Source: Callipepla californica brunnescens
Taxonomy: Eukaryota; Chordata; Aves; Galliformes; Odontophoridae
Length of the DNA stretch: 64,000 nt
Assembly (NCBI GenBank): GCA_023055505.1
Contig: JALIRH010000100.1
Span: forward strand, 1,263,001 to 1,327,000
Direction: 5' to 3'
Part shown: piece by piece, positions 45,264-55,700 of the stretch
Position numbering within the stretch: the stretch's first letter is position 1
Layout of the letters: every line of letters begins with the position of its first letter
Translations under genes and position numbers: made by a program
Notes under the pieces: generated by a model
Databases searched by the model: none
What the model saw: the letters and a program-made list of their open reading frames with translations, nothing else
What the model was told of the DNA's origin: nothing

Positions 45264-45530
45264 GTGCTGGGGACCTGGGAAAGAAACAAGCCCTTGATAA
45301 AATTGAAATTGGGTTCTCAGCGTCAGGAAATGGAATTTTTGGTAGAGTCTGGGGCAGAAAGATCGACTGTTCAATATTTACCTCGAGGATGTTCTTTATC
45401 CTCGGAAGAGCTACAAGTAATTGGAACAAAAGGGGAACCTTTTATGGTACCTGTTGTAAAGCAGGTAGAAATAGAATCACCTAGCACCTATGGAACTGAG
45501 TCTTTTTTATTGGTACCTGAAGCAGAATAG
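45264..45530 (+). pseudogene. pro: ERV3 protease remnant
   Basis: Aspartic protease domain of about 89 readable codons. The active-site motif that should be D-S-G-A reads E-S-G-A in the segment F-L-V-E-S-G-A-E, so the catalytic Asp is replaced. It ends in a stop just after residues that normally continue to the L-L-G-R-D segment, which is present downstream (45535-45551). Confidence 0.8.
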
Positions 45531-46920
45531 AATTTGCTAGGGAGAGATTGAATTGTGGAGTTAGGAATACATTTGGAAGTAAAAGATAGAGAATTAACTG
45601 TTCAGCAACGTACTCTAACGATAGAAGATGAGGCTAGAATTAACCCAGAAGTTTGGTAGAGTCCAGAATCAGTAGGGAAGTTAGACATAGAACCCTTTGA
45701 AGTGATTCTAAAGGACCCAGGCATTCCAATTAGGGTGAAACAATATCCCATTTCACAGGAAGGTAAATCAGGGCTACAACCTGAAATGGAGAGATTAATA
45801 TCTAAAGAACTATTAGAGCCTTGTATGTCTCCCTAGAATACTCCCATACTCCATGTAAAAAAAAAAAACCTTATGGCACATACAGATTGGTCCACGACTC
45901 AAGGGAAATTAAGGAGAGAACAATTCCCCGCTTCCCAGTAGTGGCAAACCCCTATCCGCTGCTCGGTCAATTGAAGCCAGAATCTCAGTAGTATAGTGGA
46001 ATTGATTTCAAGGATGCTTTTTGGACCTGCCCCCTGACGGCAGAATGCAGAGACTACTTTGTCTTCGAGTGGGAAGATCCAAACACCCATAGAAAACAAC
46101 AACTCAGAGGGACAGTGCTCCCACAGGGATTCACAGAATCCCTAACTTGTTTGGGCAAGCCCTTGAGCAAGTACTAAAAACTGATGAACTAAACCCACAG
46201 GCAACCTTAGTGCAATATGTAGATGACTTACTATTAGCTGGAGCAGGCGAGGAGACAGTGAGACAGGAGAGCATTAAACTATTGCATTTCTTTGGTTCAA
46301 AGGGGTTCCAAGTTTCAAAGGCAAAATGCCAATTTACAGAAGAGGAAGTGAAATATTTGGGACATTGGTTAAGCAAGGGAAATAAGACATTAGATCCAGA
46401 ACGGGCAAATGGGATTTGATCTTGAAAAGCCCCAAGAGGCAAGAGGCAGGTGAGGCAGATGTTAGGGCTGCTAGGATGCTGTCGACAATGGATTGAGAAT
46501 GATAGCAGTAAGGTAAAGCTTTTATAGCAGAAACTAGTACAAGATGGCTGAAGAAAGTGGAGCCAGGAGGATGAGCAAAGATTAGAAGACTTCAAGGTAG
46601 ATCTTCTTCATGCACCAGCGTTAAGCTTACCTGATCTAAAAAGCCCATTTTACCTTTTTGTAAATACAGACGAAGGGATCGCTTTTGGAGTAGTGAGCCA
46701 GGAATGGGCCGGGAAGAAGAAGCCAGCAGGATACTTTTCAAAACTCTTGGATCCCGTTAGCCGTGGGTGGCCTACCTGTCTACGAGCAATAGTTGCTGTA
46801 GCTCTGTTAGTAGAAGAAGCAGGGAAGATGACTTTCAGGGGTGAATTACAAGTGTATAGTCCACATGACAATAAGGGGAGTACTCCAAGAAAAAGCAGAG
46901 AAGTGGATTACAGATGCTAG
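45531..46920 (+). pseudogene. pol: ERV3 reverse transcriptase remnant
   Basis: RT fragments in a mostly single frame with repeated stops. Recognisable pieces are Q-Y-P-I-S, the segment ahead of N-T-P-I-L at 45834, G-I-D-F-K-D-A-F-W (first catalytic Asp), L-P-Q-G-F, and Y-V-D-D at 46216-46227 with both Asp. The thumb and connection (G-V-V-S-Q-E-W, G-Y-F-S-K-L-L-D) follow at 46680-46790. Stops at 45657, 45834 and 45989 fall where the family normally has Trp. Small indels shift frames near 46120-46140. Inactive. Confidence 0.85.
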
Positions 46921-47110
46921 ACTATTGAAATAGGAAGGAATCCTAATCCATTCTCCTCAATTAGAAATAGAAACTCCAAGTTTGCCAAATCCTGCTCAAT
47001 TTTTCTATGGGGAACCAGATGAAGATTTAAGCCATGATTGCATTCAGTGTATAGAGTATCAGGCTAAAAGAGGGGAGGACTTAGAAGAGGAGAAGTTATT
47101 AGAAGGGGGC
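46921..47110 (+). pseudogene. pol: ERV3 pol linker
   Basis: Sequence between the RT connection and RNase H. It is partly readable (H-S-P-Q-L-E-I) with at least one stop. No separate gene is supported. Confidence 0.6.
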
Positions 47111-47491
47111 AAATGATTTGTAGATGGCTCCTCCCGGGTGGTAGAAGGAAAAGGAAAATCAGGGGATGCTCTACTAAACGGGAAAACATTTCCAGTAATT
47201 GAATCGGGAGCATTGGACAGAACGTGGTCAGCTCAGGCTGTGAAATTCTATACAATCCTTACAGCCCTTCAAATGTTGAAAGGAAGCATTGGGACTATCT
47301 CTACAGATTCTAGGTATGCGTATGGGGTAGTCCATACCTTGGGAAAAAGATGGGAGGAAAGAGGATTGGTAAACTCACCCGGGAAAGGGTTAATTCACCA
47401 GTCGTTAAGAAGACAAACTCTGAGGGCAAGAAGAGAACCAGAGAAAAGCGCAGTAGTACACGGAAAGGCACCAGAGGGCGATGTCGGCTGA
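47111..47491 (+). pseudogene. pol: ERV3 RNase H remnant
   Basis: RNase H domain. The first motif F-V-D-G-S-S has its catalytic Asp at 47123-47125, directly after a TGA (47114-47116) where Trp is usual. Then come the E in S-G-A-L-x-R-x-W-S-A-Q-A-V and the S-T-D-S-R-Y-A motif with a retained Asp. The domain is readable for 118 codons before a frame change near 47490. Catalytic residues mostly survive, but the frame is broken. Confidence 0.85.
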
Positions 47492-48637
47492 AATAAGGGG
47501 AACTAATTTTGCTGATGAAGAAGCGAAAAGAGCGGCTCCGACAAATGGAGGTTGAGGAAAAGGAGGGAAAATGGTTATTAGCTGATGGAAGAGAGGTAAT
47601 CCCTAAAGCTTGGAGAAGATGAGAATTTCCTAAGCAGACTCATTGCGGGCTTCAGGCCTTGGTGGACCAATTCACAATGAAATAGATGTGTATAGGCATT
47701 TCTAGCATAGCCAAAGGAATTGTAGATCATTGTATGATTTGGAGGAAAGGAAAGAAACAACAACTGAGGGAAAAAATACAGGGAGGAAGGGAATGGGCTG
47801 TCAGACCTTTTGCTCAAATGCAGATAGACTTCACAGATCTCCCCAGGGTTGGAAGATAGAAGTACTTCTTAGGAAGAATCGCCCATTGAACACATTTTCT
47901 GGAGGCCTACCCCACCGCTAGGGCAACAGCCCAGACAGTAATCAAGACATTGTTCGAACATATTATCCCCAGATATGGGAACATGGAAGTTGCAGATTCA
48001 GCTAGAGACCCTCACTTTGTATTAAAGGCAGTGTAAGAGGCTTTAGCTCCAATGGGGACCAAATGGGAATATCGCACCCCATGGCACCCACAGAGCTCTG
48101 GAAAAGTAGAAAGGTCGAATGGGGAACTTCCAAAGCGGCTTACTAAAGGAATGATTGAAACCAAGATGTCTTGGATGAAGTGTTTGCCACTGGCACTACT
48201 TAACTGAAGAACAGAACGAAGAAGAGAGACTGGAATATCACCTTTTGAAATGGGATATGGAATGCCATATGATTTAGAACTCCCATCGGAACATCCCAAG
48301 GTAGAAGAAAATACAGGAATATTGAATTGAAATGAATAAGAGAAGGAATGAATGAAGAATGGAAGGACTGGTGGTCCAACGGCCTCCGCTAGATATGGCA
48401 ATACATGGAATCAGTCCAGGAGACAAGGTTTAAATTAAAACGTGGAAAGAGTCATCTCTAACTCCCCGCTGGGAAGGACCTTTTCTTGTTTTATTAGCAA
48501 CAGAAACAGCCATCCGGACAGCTGAGCGCAGATGGATCCATGCAAGCCATGTGAAAGGACCAATCCGTGACACAGGACCCCAGTGGGAGGTGTCCAAGAC
48601 TTCGGACGATCTACAAACCACTCTAAGAAAAATGTAA
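47492..48637 (+). pseudogene. pol: ERV3 integrase remnant
   Basis: Integrase of a gammaretrovirus-like element. The zinc domain is degraded. Core: first Asp in Q-I-D-F-T-D-L-P (about 47825); the second catalytic position at 48001-48003 is Ala in S-A-R-D-P-H-F; the Glu in G-K-V-E-R-S is at 48109-48111. The Ala-to-Glu distance is exactly 35 residues between, which identifies the Ala as the lost catalytic Asp. Stops at 47857, 47887, 48034 and 48205 interrupt the core. The C-terminal domain ([16 protein letters not shown]) runs to TAA at about 48635. No env follows. Confidence 0.85.
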
Positions 48638-48835
48638 AACGTTTTTTTGTTTTGTTTTGTTTTGTTTTGTTTTAACAGACGAGAAAACTCAGTCATTTCC
48701 TTGTACGCTTTGTATGTATATTGTATATGTATTGTGCATTGTATACGATGAAGATTGGTGAATTCGCTCTTCCTATGAATTCCATTTAGGATTTCACTTT
48801 GCTTCAAATAAGGGGAAGGATGCATTTGAGTGTAG
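48638..48835 (+). mobile_element. ERV3 3' tail, polypurine tract and LTR stub
   Basis: (TTTTG)n microsatellite at 48642-48673, then unique sequence and a purine tract AGGGGAAGGA at 48811-48820 directly followed by TGCATTTGAG. The purine tract and TG are where a 3' LTR should begin, but only some 15 bases remain before TTAGGG-type repeat. No env coding region was seen between integrase and the tract. Confidence 0.65.
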
Positions 48836-50260
48836 GTGTCAGGTTAGGGTTGTGGTAATCTGATGCTTTGGGTTAGGTTTAGGGTTTGTTTTAGGATTAG
48901 GTTAGGGTTATTTTTTTGTGTAGCTGAAGGTTTAGTGCAAGGGCTAGGGTTCTCTTTAGTTTGAGGTTCAGAGAAGGCTTAGGGTTAAGGTTAGGCTTAG
49001 GGTTAGGGTAAGGTTTAGGTTTAGGATTAAGGTTAGAGTTCGGGTTAGGTTTAGGGTTAGGTTTTGGATTAGGGATAGGGTTAGGTTTTGGTGTAGATGA
49101 AGGTTTAGAGTATGGGGTAGAGCTCTCTTTAGTTTTAGGATCAGAGAAGGGTTACGCCTTGCTTGGGTACAGGATAGAGTAAGGGGGAGGGTTAGGATTT
49201 GATTTAGGGTTGGTTTTGGGTCTAGGTTAGTTTGAGTGTTAGGCTGAGAGAAGGGGTAGGCCTTGGGTTGGGTTCTGGCTTAGTGTTAGGTTAGGAATAG
49301 GTTTGGCGTTTGGATTGGGTTTGGGGTTAGAAGTAGGGATAGGTTAGGTGAGATCTGCGGTAATCTGATGCTTAGCTTTAGGTTTAGGGTTGGGCTTTGA
49401 GTTGGGGTTGGTTTTAGGGTCAGATTTCGATTGAAGGCAGACTTAGAGTCACAATGAGGCTAATGGTCAGGGTTTGATATACGGTTAGAGTAAGGTTTAG
49501 GTTGACTTTAAGTGTCAGGTTTGGAAAATGGTAGGCATTGCATTTGGTGTGGTGTTTGCGTTGGGTTTAGGAATTGGAATAGGGTATGAGGACCATCAGA
49601 TAGCTAGGGTAAGTCTTAGTGTTAGGGTTGGGGTTAGAGTTTAGGTGAGGGTTGTGGTAATCTGATGCTATGTGTCAGGTTTAGGCTTGGGCATCAACTT
49701 GGGGTTGGTGTTAAAGTAGGAGTTTTTGCTTGGGTTCCGCTTCTGCTAGGGATAGGTTTCTGTTTAGGGAAAGGGTTGGTCTTAGGGTAAGTGTTAGGTT
49801 TCCGGTTAGGGTTCAGAATAGAATGAGGGGCAAGGTAAGGCTTGTGCTCGGGTTAGGGCTTGGGTTTTGGTTCGGATTAGGGTAAGTGTTTGGGTTAGGG
49901 TTAGGATAAGAATTAGTGTTAGGTTTAGTGTCAGGGGTGGGTTTTGGTGTTGATTGAGTTTTATGGTAAGGGGTAGTGAAAGTGGGTCAGGGTAGGGTTC
50001 AGCATTGGGTTAGAGCTATGGAAAGGGTTTGGGATTCTTTGAGGTTTCGGATTCGATTTCGGATTAGGGTTAGGGAGAAAGTGTTTCTCAATGTGATGAT
50101 TCTATTTAGGGATAGGATTAGGTTGAGTGTTGATGTTAGCATGAAGTTGAGGTTTAGGGTTAGGTTTAGGTTTCGGATTTGATCTGTATGTAGGGATTGA
50201 GGCAGGGTTAGCTGGTGCGTAACGGTGAGAGTAGGGTGAGGTTTAGCTTTAGCGTATGTG
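48836..50260. repeat. Degenerate TTAGGG-type repeat, block 2 (inverted subtelomeric unit)
   Basis: G-rich telomere-like sequence. Parts are the reverse complement of the C-rich macrosatellite: 49230-49380 matches 53265-53420 inverted, including the AGATCTGCGGTAATCTGATGC word, and 49085-49155 matches 53500-53560 inverted. So it is an inverted, diverged unit facing the direct tandem copies downstream. Confidence 0.9.
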
Positions 50261-52309
50261 TTGGAATAGGACCGATGACGGCTGATTAGAGAAGGCGCTA
50301 TTGAGTGCACGGCAGCCGGCTGACTGGCGTCTTTCTTCAGCGGCAAAAGCAGCAGGAGCCGCGATTGATGCGATTGAATGGGAATCCGCGGCTAAGCGCG
50401 GTTCGAGCATCAAACTCTCGGCCGCTTTTTCTCTGCTTCTTAAAGGGGGCTATTCCGATGCTCCGGTGACAAGGTTTTCTGGGGAACCCTTAGAAGCGGT
50501 GGAATCACACACGCCTTTGGGAGAGGAACCAGCTTTCCGTACTTAACGCCTCTCCATTGCTTCCATAGTTCTGAAAAACATACCTTTTTGAGAGAGAATG
50601 AGAAAGATCCGCGGGTATTGTAAGAAAATTGAAGTGAATGTGTTAGATTGAGGAAGTAAAAAGGATAACAGCACTGGTCAGAGAAAAGAAGGAAAACGTG
50701 CTCGCAGATAAATGAACGATTCAGACATACGTTGCATTCAGTAGCAGAGCAGAATGAGAATCAAAACTTTCCTTCCCATTAACACTGGGATCCAGCACAC
50801 ATTCTCTTCCAACTCCAGAAACCGAGTCACTTTCACGTGTAAACCGCGAATTGTTGGAATTAGACCGCTACCGGCTGATTTTTGAAAAGCCGCGATTCAG
50901 TGCACTGCTGCCGCCTGACTGGCGTCTTTCTTCAGCGGCAAAAGCAGCAGTAGCCGCGATTGATGCGATTCGAGCCTGAGACGTGGTTCTTCGCGGTTCG
51001 AACATTAACACGCTGCCGGTTTGCTTTGCTTGTTAAAAGTGGCTTTTGCAACGCTCCGCTGACAGTGTTTTTGGGGAACACTTAGAAGAGGTGGAATCAA
51101 ACATACATTTGGAAGAAGAAAAAGTTTAACGTACTTAACGCTACTATTTGACTTTTTAGCTCTGAATACCATACCGTTCCAAAAGAAAAAGGGAATGAAT
51201 TGTTTGTTTGGCAAGAAAAACTTGTGTGACGGTATTAACTAGAGGTAGGAAAAGGAATAACAAGACTGGTCAGAAAAAAGAATGAAAACGTGCTCGTAGA
51301 TGAATGAACGATGCAGACATACGTTGCATTCAGTAGTAGAGCAGAATGAGAATCAAAACTTTCCCTTCCACTAACATTGGGATGCAGCATACATACACTT
51401 ACAACTCCTGAAACGGAGTCACTTTCACGTGTTAGACGCGATTGGATGAAATTTGACCGCAACCGGCTAATTATTGATGCCGCTATTCAGTGCACGTCTG
51501 TCGTTTTATTGGCGTCTTTCTTCAGTGGCAAAAGCAGCAATAGCCGCGATTGATGCGATTCGAGCCTGATACGCGGTTCTTCGCGTTTCAAATAGAAAGC
51601 TCGCAGCCGTTTTGCTCTGCTTTTTAAAGAAGGCTTTTGCAATGCTCCGATGACAGTGTTTTTGGGGAACATTTCGAAGCGGTTGAATCACACAATGCAT
51701 TTGGTAGAAAAAACAGCTTGACGTATTCAACGCTACTATTTGACTTCTTTAGCTCTGAATATCATACCGTTCCAAATGAACATCGGAATGATCCGTTTCT
51801 TCGACATCAAAACTGGTGTGTCGGTATTATCTAGAGGTACTAAAAAGGAGAAGAACACTGCTCAGAGAAAAAGAATGAAAACGTGTTCGCAGATGAATGA
51901 ATGATGCAGACATACGTTGTATACAGTTGCAGAGCAGAATGAGAATCAAAACTTACCCTCCCATTAATATTAGGATTCAGCTTCCATTCACTTACAACTC
52001 CTGAAACGGAGTCACTTTCACATGGAAACCGCGATTTGCTTGATTAGGACCTCTGCCGGCTGATTCTTGAAGCCGCTATTCATTGCACGGCACCTTGATG
52101 ACGCTCGTCTTTCTTCAGCGGCAAAAGCCGCAGGAGCCGCGATTGATGCCATAGAATCGGAATTTGCAGATCAGCGCCATTCGAACAGAAAGCTCGCTGC
52201 TGGTGTGATCTACTTGGTAAAGGGGGCTTTTGCGGTGCTCTGATTATAGGGTTTCTTGCTGAACATTTCGAAGCAGTGGAATCACACCTGATTTGTCTAG
52301 AGGAGAAAT
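50261..52309. repeat. Satellite of about 593 bp, 3.5 copies
   Basis: Direct tandem copies start near 50261, 50853, 51442 and 52038 (the last about half length). The shared word CTTTCTTCAG lies at 50331, 50926, 51516 and 52109, giving spacings of 595, 590 and 593. Units share the CGGCTGATT start, a CAGCGGCAAAAGCAGCAG segment, CGCGATTGATGC, GAGTCACTTTCACGTG near the end, and a middle AT-richer part. They are visibly diverged from each other. The CpG-rich first 200 bp alternate with AT-rich remainder. A minus-strand frame stays partly open across copies 2-4 but has stops. I do not recognise the family. Confidence 0.85.
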
Positions 52310-52758
52310 GACACCTAAGACTATTGCTAACCCGAAACCTAATCCAAGCTCCAACCTTTACACTATCCACAATCTTTGCCCTAACTCACAACCTAACCCT
52401 CAACCTCAACCTAACCAGAACCCTAAGCCTTACTTGAAATGCTAAACCTAACCCTAACCCTAACCTCAAACCTAGCACTAACCCTACTCCCAACATAAAC
52501 CACAACTCTAATCCTAAACCTAAAGCTAACTCTAAATCTAAAGCTAAGCCTAATACTTACCCTTGACCCAAATCGTCTCCATAAGAATCACTGTAGCTAT
52601 TACCCGAATCCTAACTCTACCTTCAAGCTATCCCTAACTCTGATCCTAATCCAAAACCCAAATTGAAGCCCAACCCTAAAACTTGAACAAAGCATCAGAT
52701 TACCACAACCCTCACCTAACTCGAAACCAAAACCAAAACCTAGCCCTAAAGCTAACCC
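52310..52758. repeat. Degenerate CCCTAA-type lead-in
   Basis: C-rich telomere-like sequence between the 593-bp satellite and the first full macrosatellite copy. It includes the AGCATCAGATTACCAC word that recurs through the family. No gene. Confidence 0.8.
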
Positions 52759-55700
52759 CAAACCCAATTCAAACCCCAAACCTACTCCTATTCCTAAACC
52801 TTATCTTAACCCTAAACCAAACCCAAACCCAAGGCCCTCCCCTTCTCTCAGCCTAACACTCAAACTAACCTAAACCCGAAACTAACCCTACATTTATCCT
52901 AATCTTATCCATATTCTAAGGCCTAACCCTACTCTGACCAGAAAGCTCATGTTGTCTAAAATCTACCCCTTACCTAAAACCTAAATCGACAAAAAAACCT
53001 AACCCGAAACCTCAACCTAACTCTTCTCCTAACTAGAACACCAGCACTTCACCTTACCCTAACTGGAAACCTAGGACTAAATCCTTACCTTGTCCAGAAC
53101 CCTATTCCTAACCCAAACCAGAATTCTAACCTCTACCCTAACCAAAACCCTTCCCCTAAACCTAAACCTAATGCTACCCTCAACCAAACCCTAGCCCTAA
53201 ATCCTACCCTAAAACCAACACCACGTTTAAGCTCAAACCTCAAGCCTCAAAGAAAGCATCAGATTACCGCAGATCTCACCTAACACTAACCCCAATCCAA
53301 TCCCTACTACTAACCCCAAACCCAATCCAAACACCAAAACTATTCCTATTCCTAAACCTAACACTAAGCCAGAACCAAACCCAAGGCCTACCCCTTCTCT
53401 CAGCCTGACACTCAAACTAACCTAGACCTGAACGCAACGCTAAATCAAATACTAAAACTCACCCTTAGCCAAGGCCCTTTTAGGACCCTTCCCTGGTCCT
53501 AAAACTAAAGAGAACCCTACCCCTTCCACTAAACCTTCATCTACATCCCTAACCCTTACCCTAAACCTAAATCTACACCAAAACCTAACCCTAACCCTAA
53601 CACGTCTTCTAACTGTAAAACTAACGCTTCACCTAACCCGAACTGAAACCCCAGGACTAAACCTTACCTAACACCTAGCTATATTCCTAACCCTATCCTG
53701 AAACCTAACGTTAACCCTAACCCTAAAAACAACTTGGAACCAAACCCTAACCCTAACCTAACCCTTATCAGAACCCTAAATCTAATCCTAACCGTTACCT
53801 CAATTTAACTCCAATTCTTCCTGAAATCTAAATGGGACCTTCAAACCAACCCCAGATGGAAGCCCAACCCTAAACCTAACACAAAGCATTAGATTACCGC
53901 AGCCATCACCTAACTCTAACCCCAGCCTTAACGCTAATACTATCCCAAACACTATTCCAATTCCTAAACCCAACACAAACCCAAAAACACAAAGCCTACG
54001 ATTCTCACAGCCTAACACTGAAAGGAAACCTAAATCTTACCCTAACTCTAAAACTAATCCAAAGCATGACCACAATTTAAACTCTAAATCTACCTTCAAA
54101 CTAAAGCTGACCCTAACACCAACCTCAAGTAAAAGCCCAACCCTAAGCCTAACACAAAGCATTAGATTACCACAACGCTCACCTAACTTCTAACCCCCAC
54201 CCTAACACTAATACTAAAGCAATCAGATTCCAAATACTAACCCAATTCCTATTCTGAAACCCAAAACTATTCCAAAAACAAACCCAAGGCCTAACCTTTC
54301 TCTCACCCTAACAATCAAAGAAAACCTATTCCTAAACCTAATCCTAAATCTAGTCCTAACCCTAACCCTCACCCTTAATCTAACCCCAACCCCCACCCAG
54401 AAGCTAACACTTAGCATTGTACAATACCTAAACGTACCCCTAATCCTTATCACTAAACCTAAAAGGAACCTGAAACATAGTGCTAAATCCGAACCCTAAC
54501 CCTGAAGACTAACGCTAACAATGAACCAATTCCTATACCTTTTCCTTCCTCCAAATTGATTCCTAGCACTAACCCTAACCCTACATTAACCCTATCCTAA
54601 CCCTAACCCTAACCCTAGCCCTAAACTACATTAACCCTAACCCTAACCCTAAACCTAACCCTAGCCCTAACCTAACTCTAACCCTAACCCTAACCCTAAA
54701 CCTAATGCTAACCCTTACCCTACCCTAACCCTAACCCTACCATACCCTAACCCTAACCAACCCTAACACTAACCCTAACCCTAACCCTAACCCTAAACCT
54801 AAACCTAAACCTAACCCTAACCCTAACCCTAATTCCTAACCCTTACCTTAACTGTATCACAATCCCTATCCTAATTCTTACCCTAACCCTAACCCTTACC
54901 TAACCCTAACCCTAACCCTAACCCTAACTCTCACCTTAACCCTAACCCTAACCCTAACCTAACCCTAACCCTAATCCTAACACTAACCCTAACTCTAATT
55001 CCTAACCCTTACCTTAACTGTATCACAATCCCTATCCTAATTCTTACCCTAACCCTAACCCTTACCTAACCCTAACCCTAACCCTAACCCTAACTCTCAC
55101 CTTAACCCTAACCCTAACCCTAACCTAACCCTAACCCTAACCCTAACCCTAACCCTAACCCTAACCCTAACCCTAACCTCAACCCTAACCCTAACTCTAA
55201 CCTTAACCCTAAACCTAACAATAAATTTAACCCTAACCCTAACACTAACCCTAACCCTAATTTTACCCTAACCCTAAGCATACCCTAACCCTAACCCTAA
55301 CCCTAACGCTAACCCTAACCCTAACCCTAACCCTAACCCTAACCCCAACCCTAACCTAACCCTAACCGTAACCCTACCCTAACCCTAACCCTAACCCTAA
55401 CCCTAACCCTAACAATAAATTTAACCTTAACCCTAACCCTAACCCTAACCCTACCCTAAACCTAACCCTAACCCTAACCCTAACCCTAACCCTAACCCTA
55501 CCCTAACCCTAACCCTAACCCTAACCCTAACCCTAACCCTTACCCTAACCCTAGCCTAACCCAAACCCTAACCCTAACCCTACCCTAACCCTAACCCTAA
55601 CCCTAACCCTACCCCTAACCCTACTTTACCCTAACCCTAATCCTAACACTAACTCTAACTTTATTCCTTACCCTAACACTAATCCAATCCCGAACCCTAA

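Noticed and set aside
50301..50546. 81-codon plus frame in the 593-bp satellite
   Set aside because: It is not conserved as an open frame in the other copies of the satellite.
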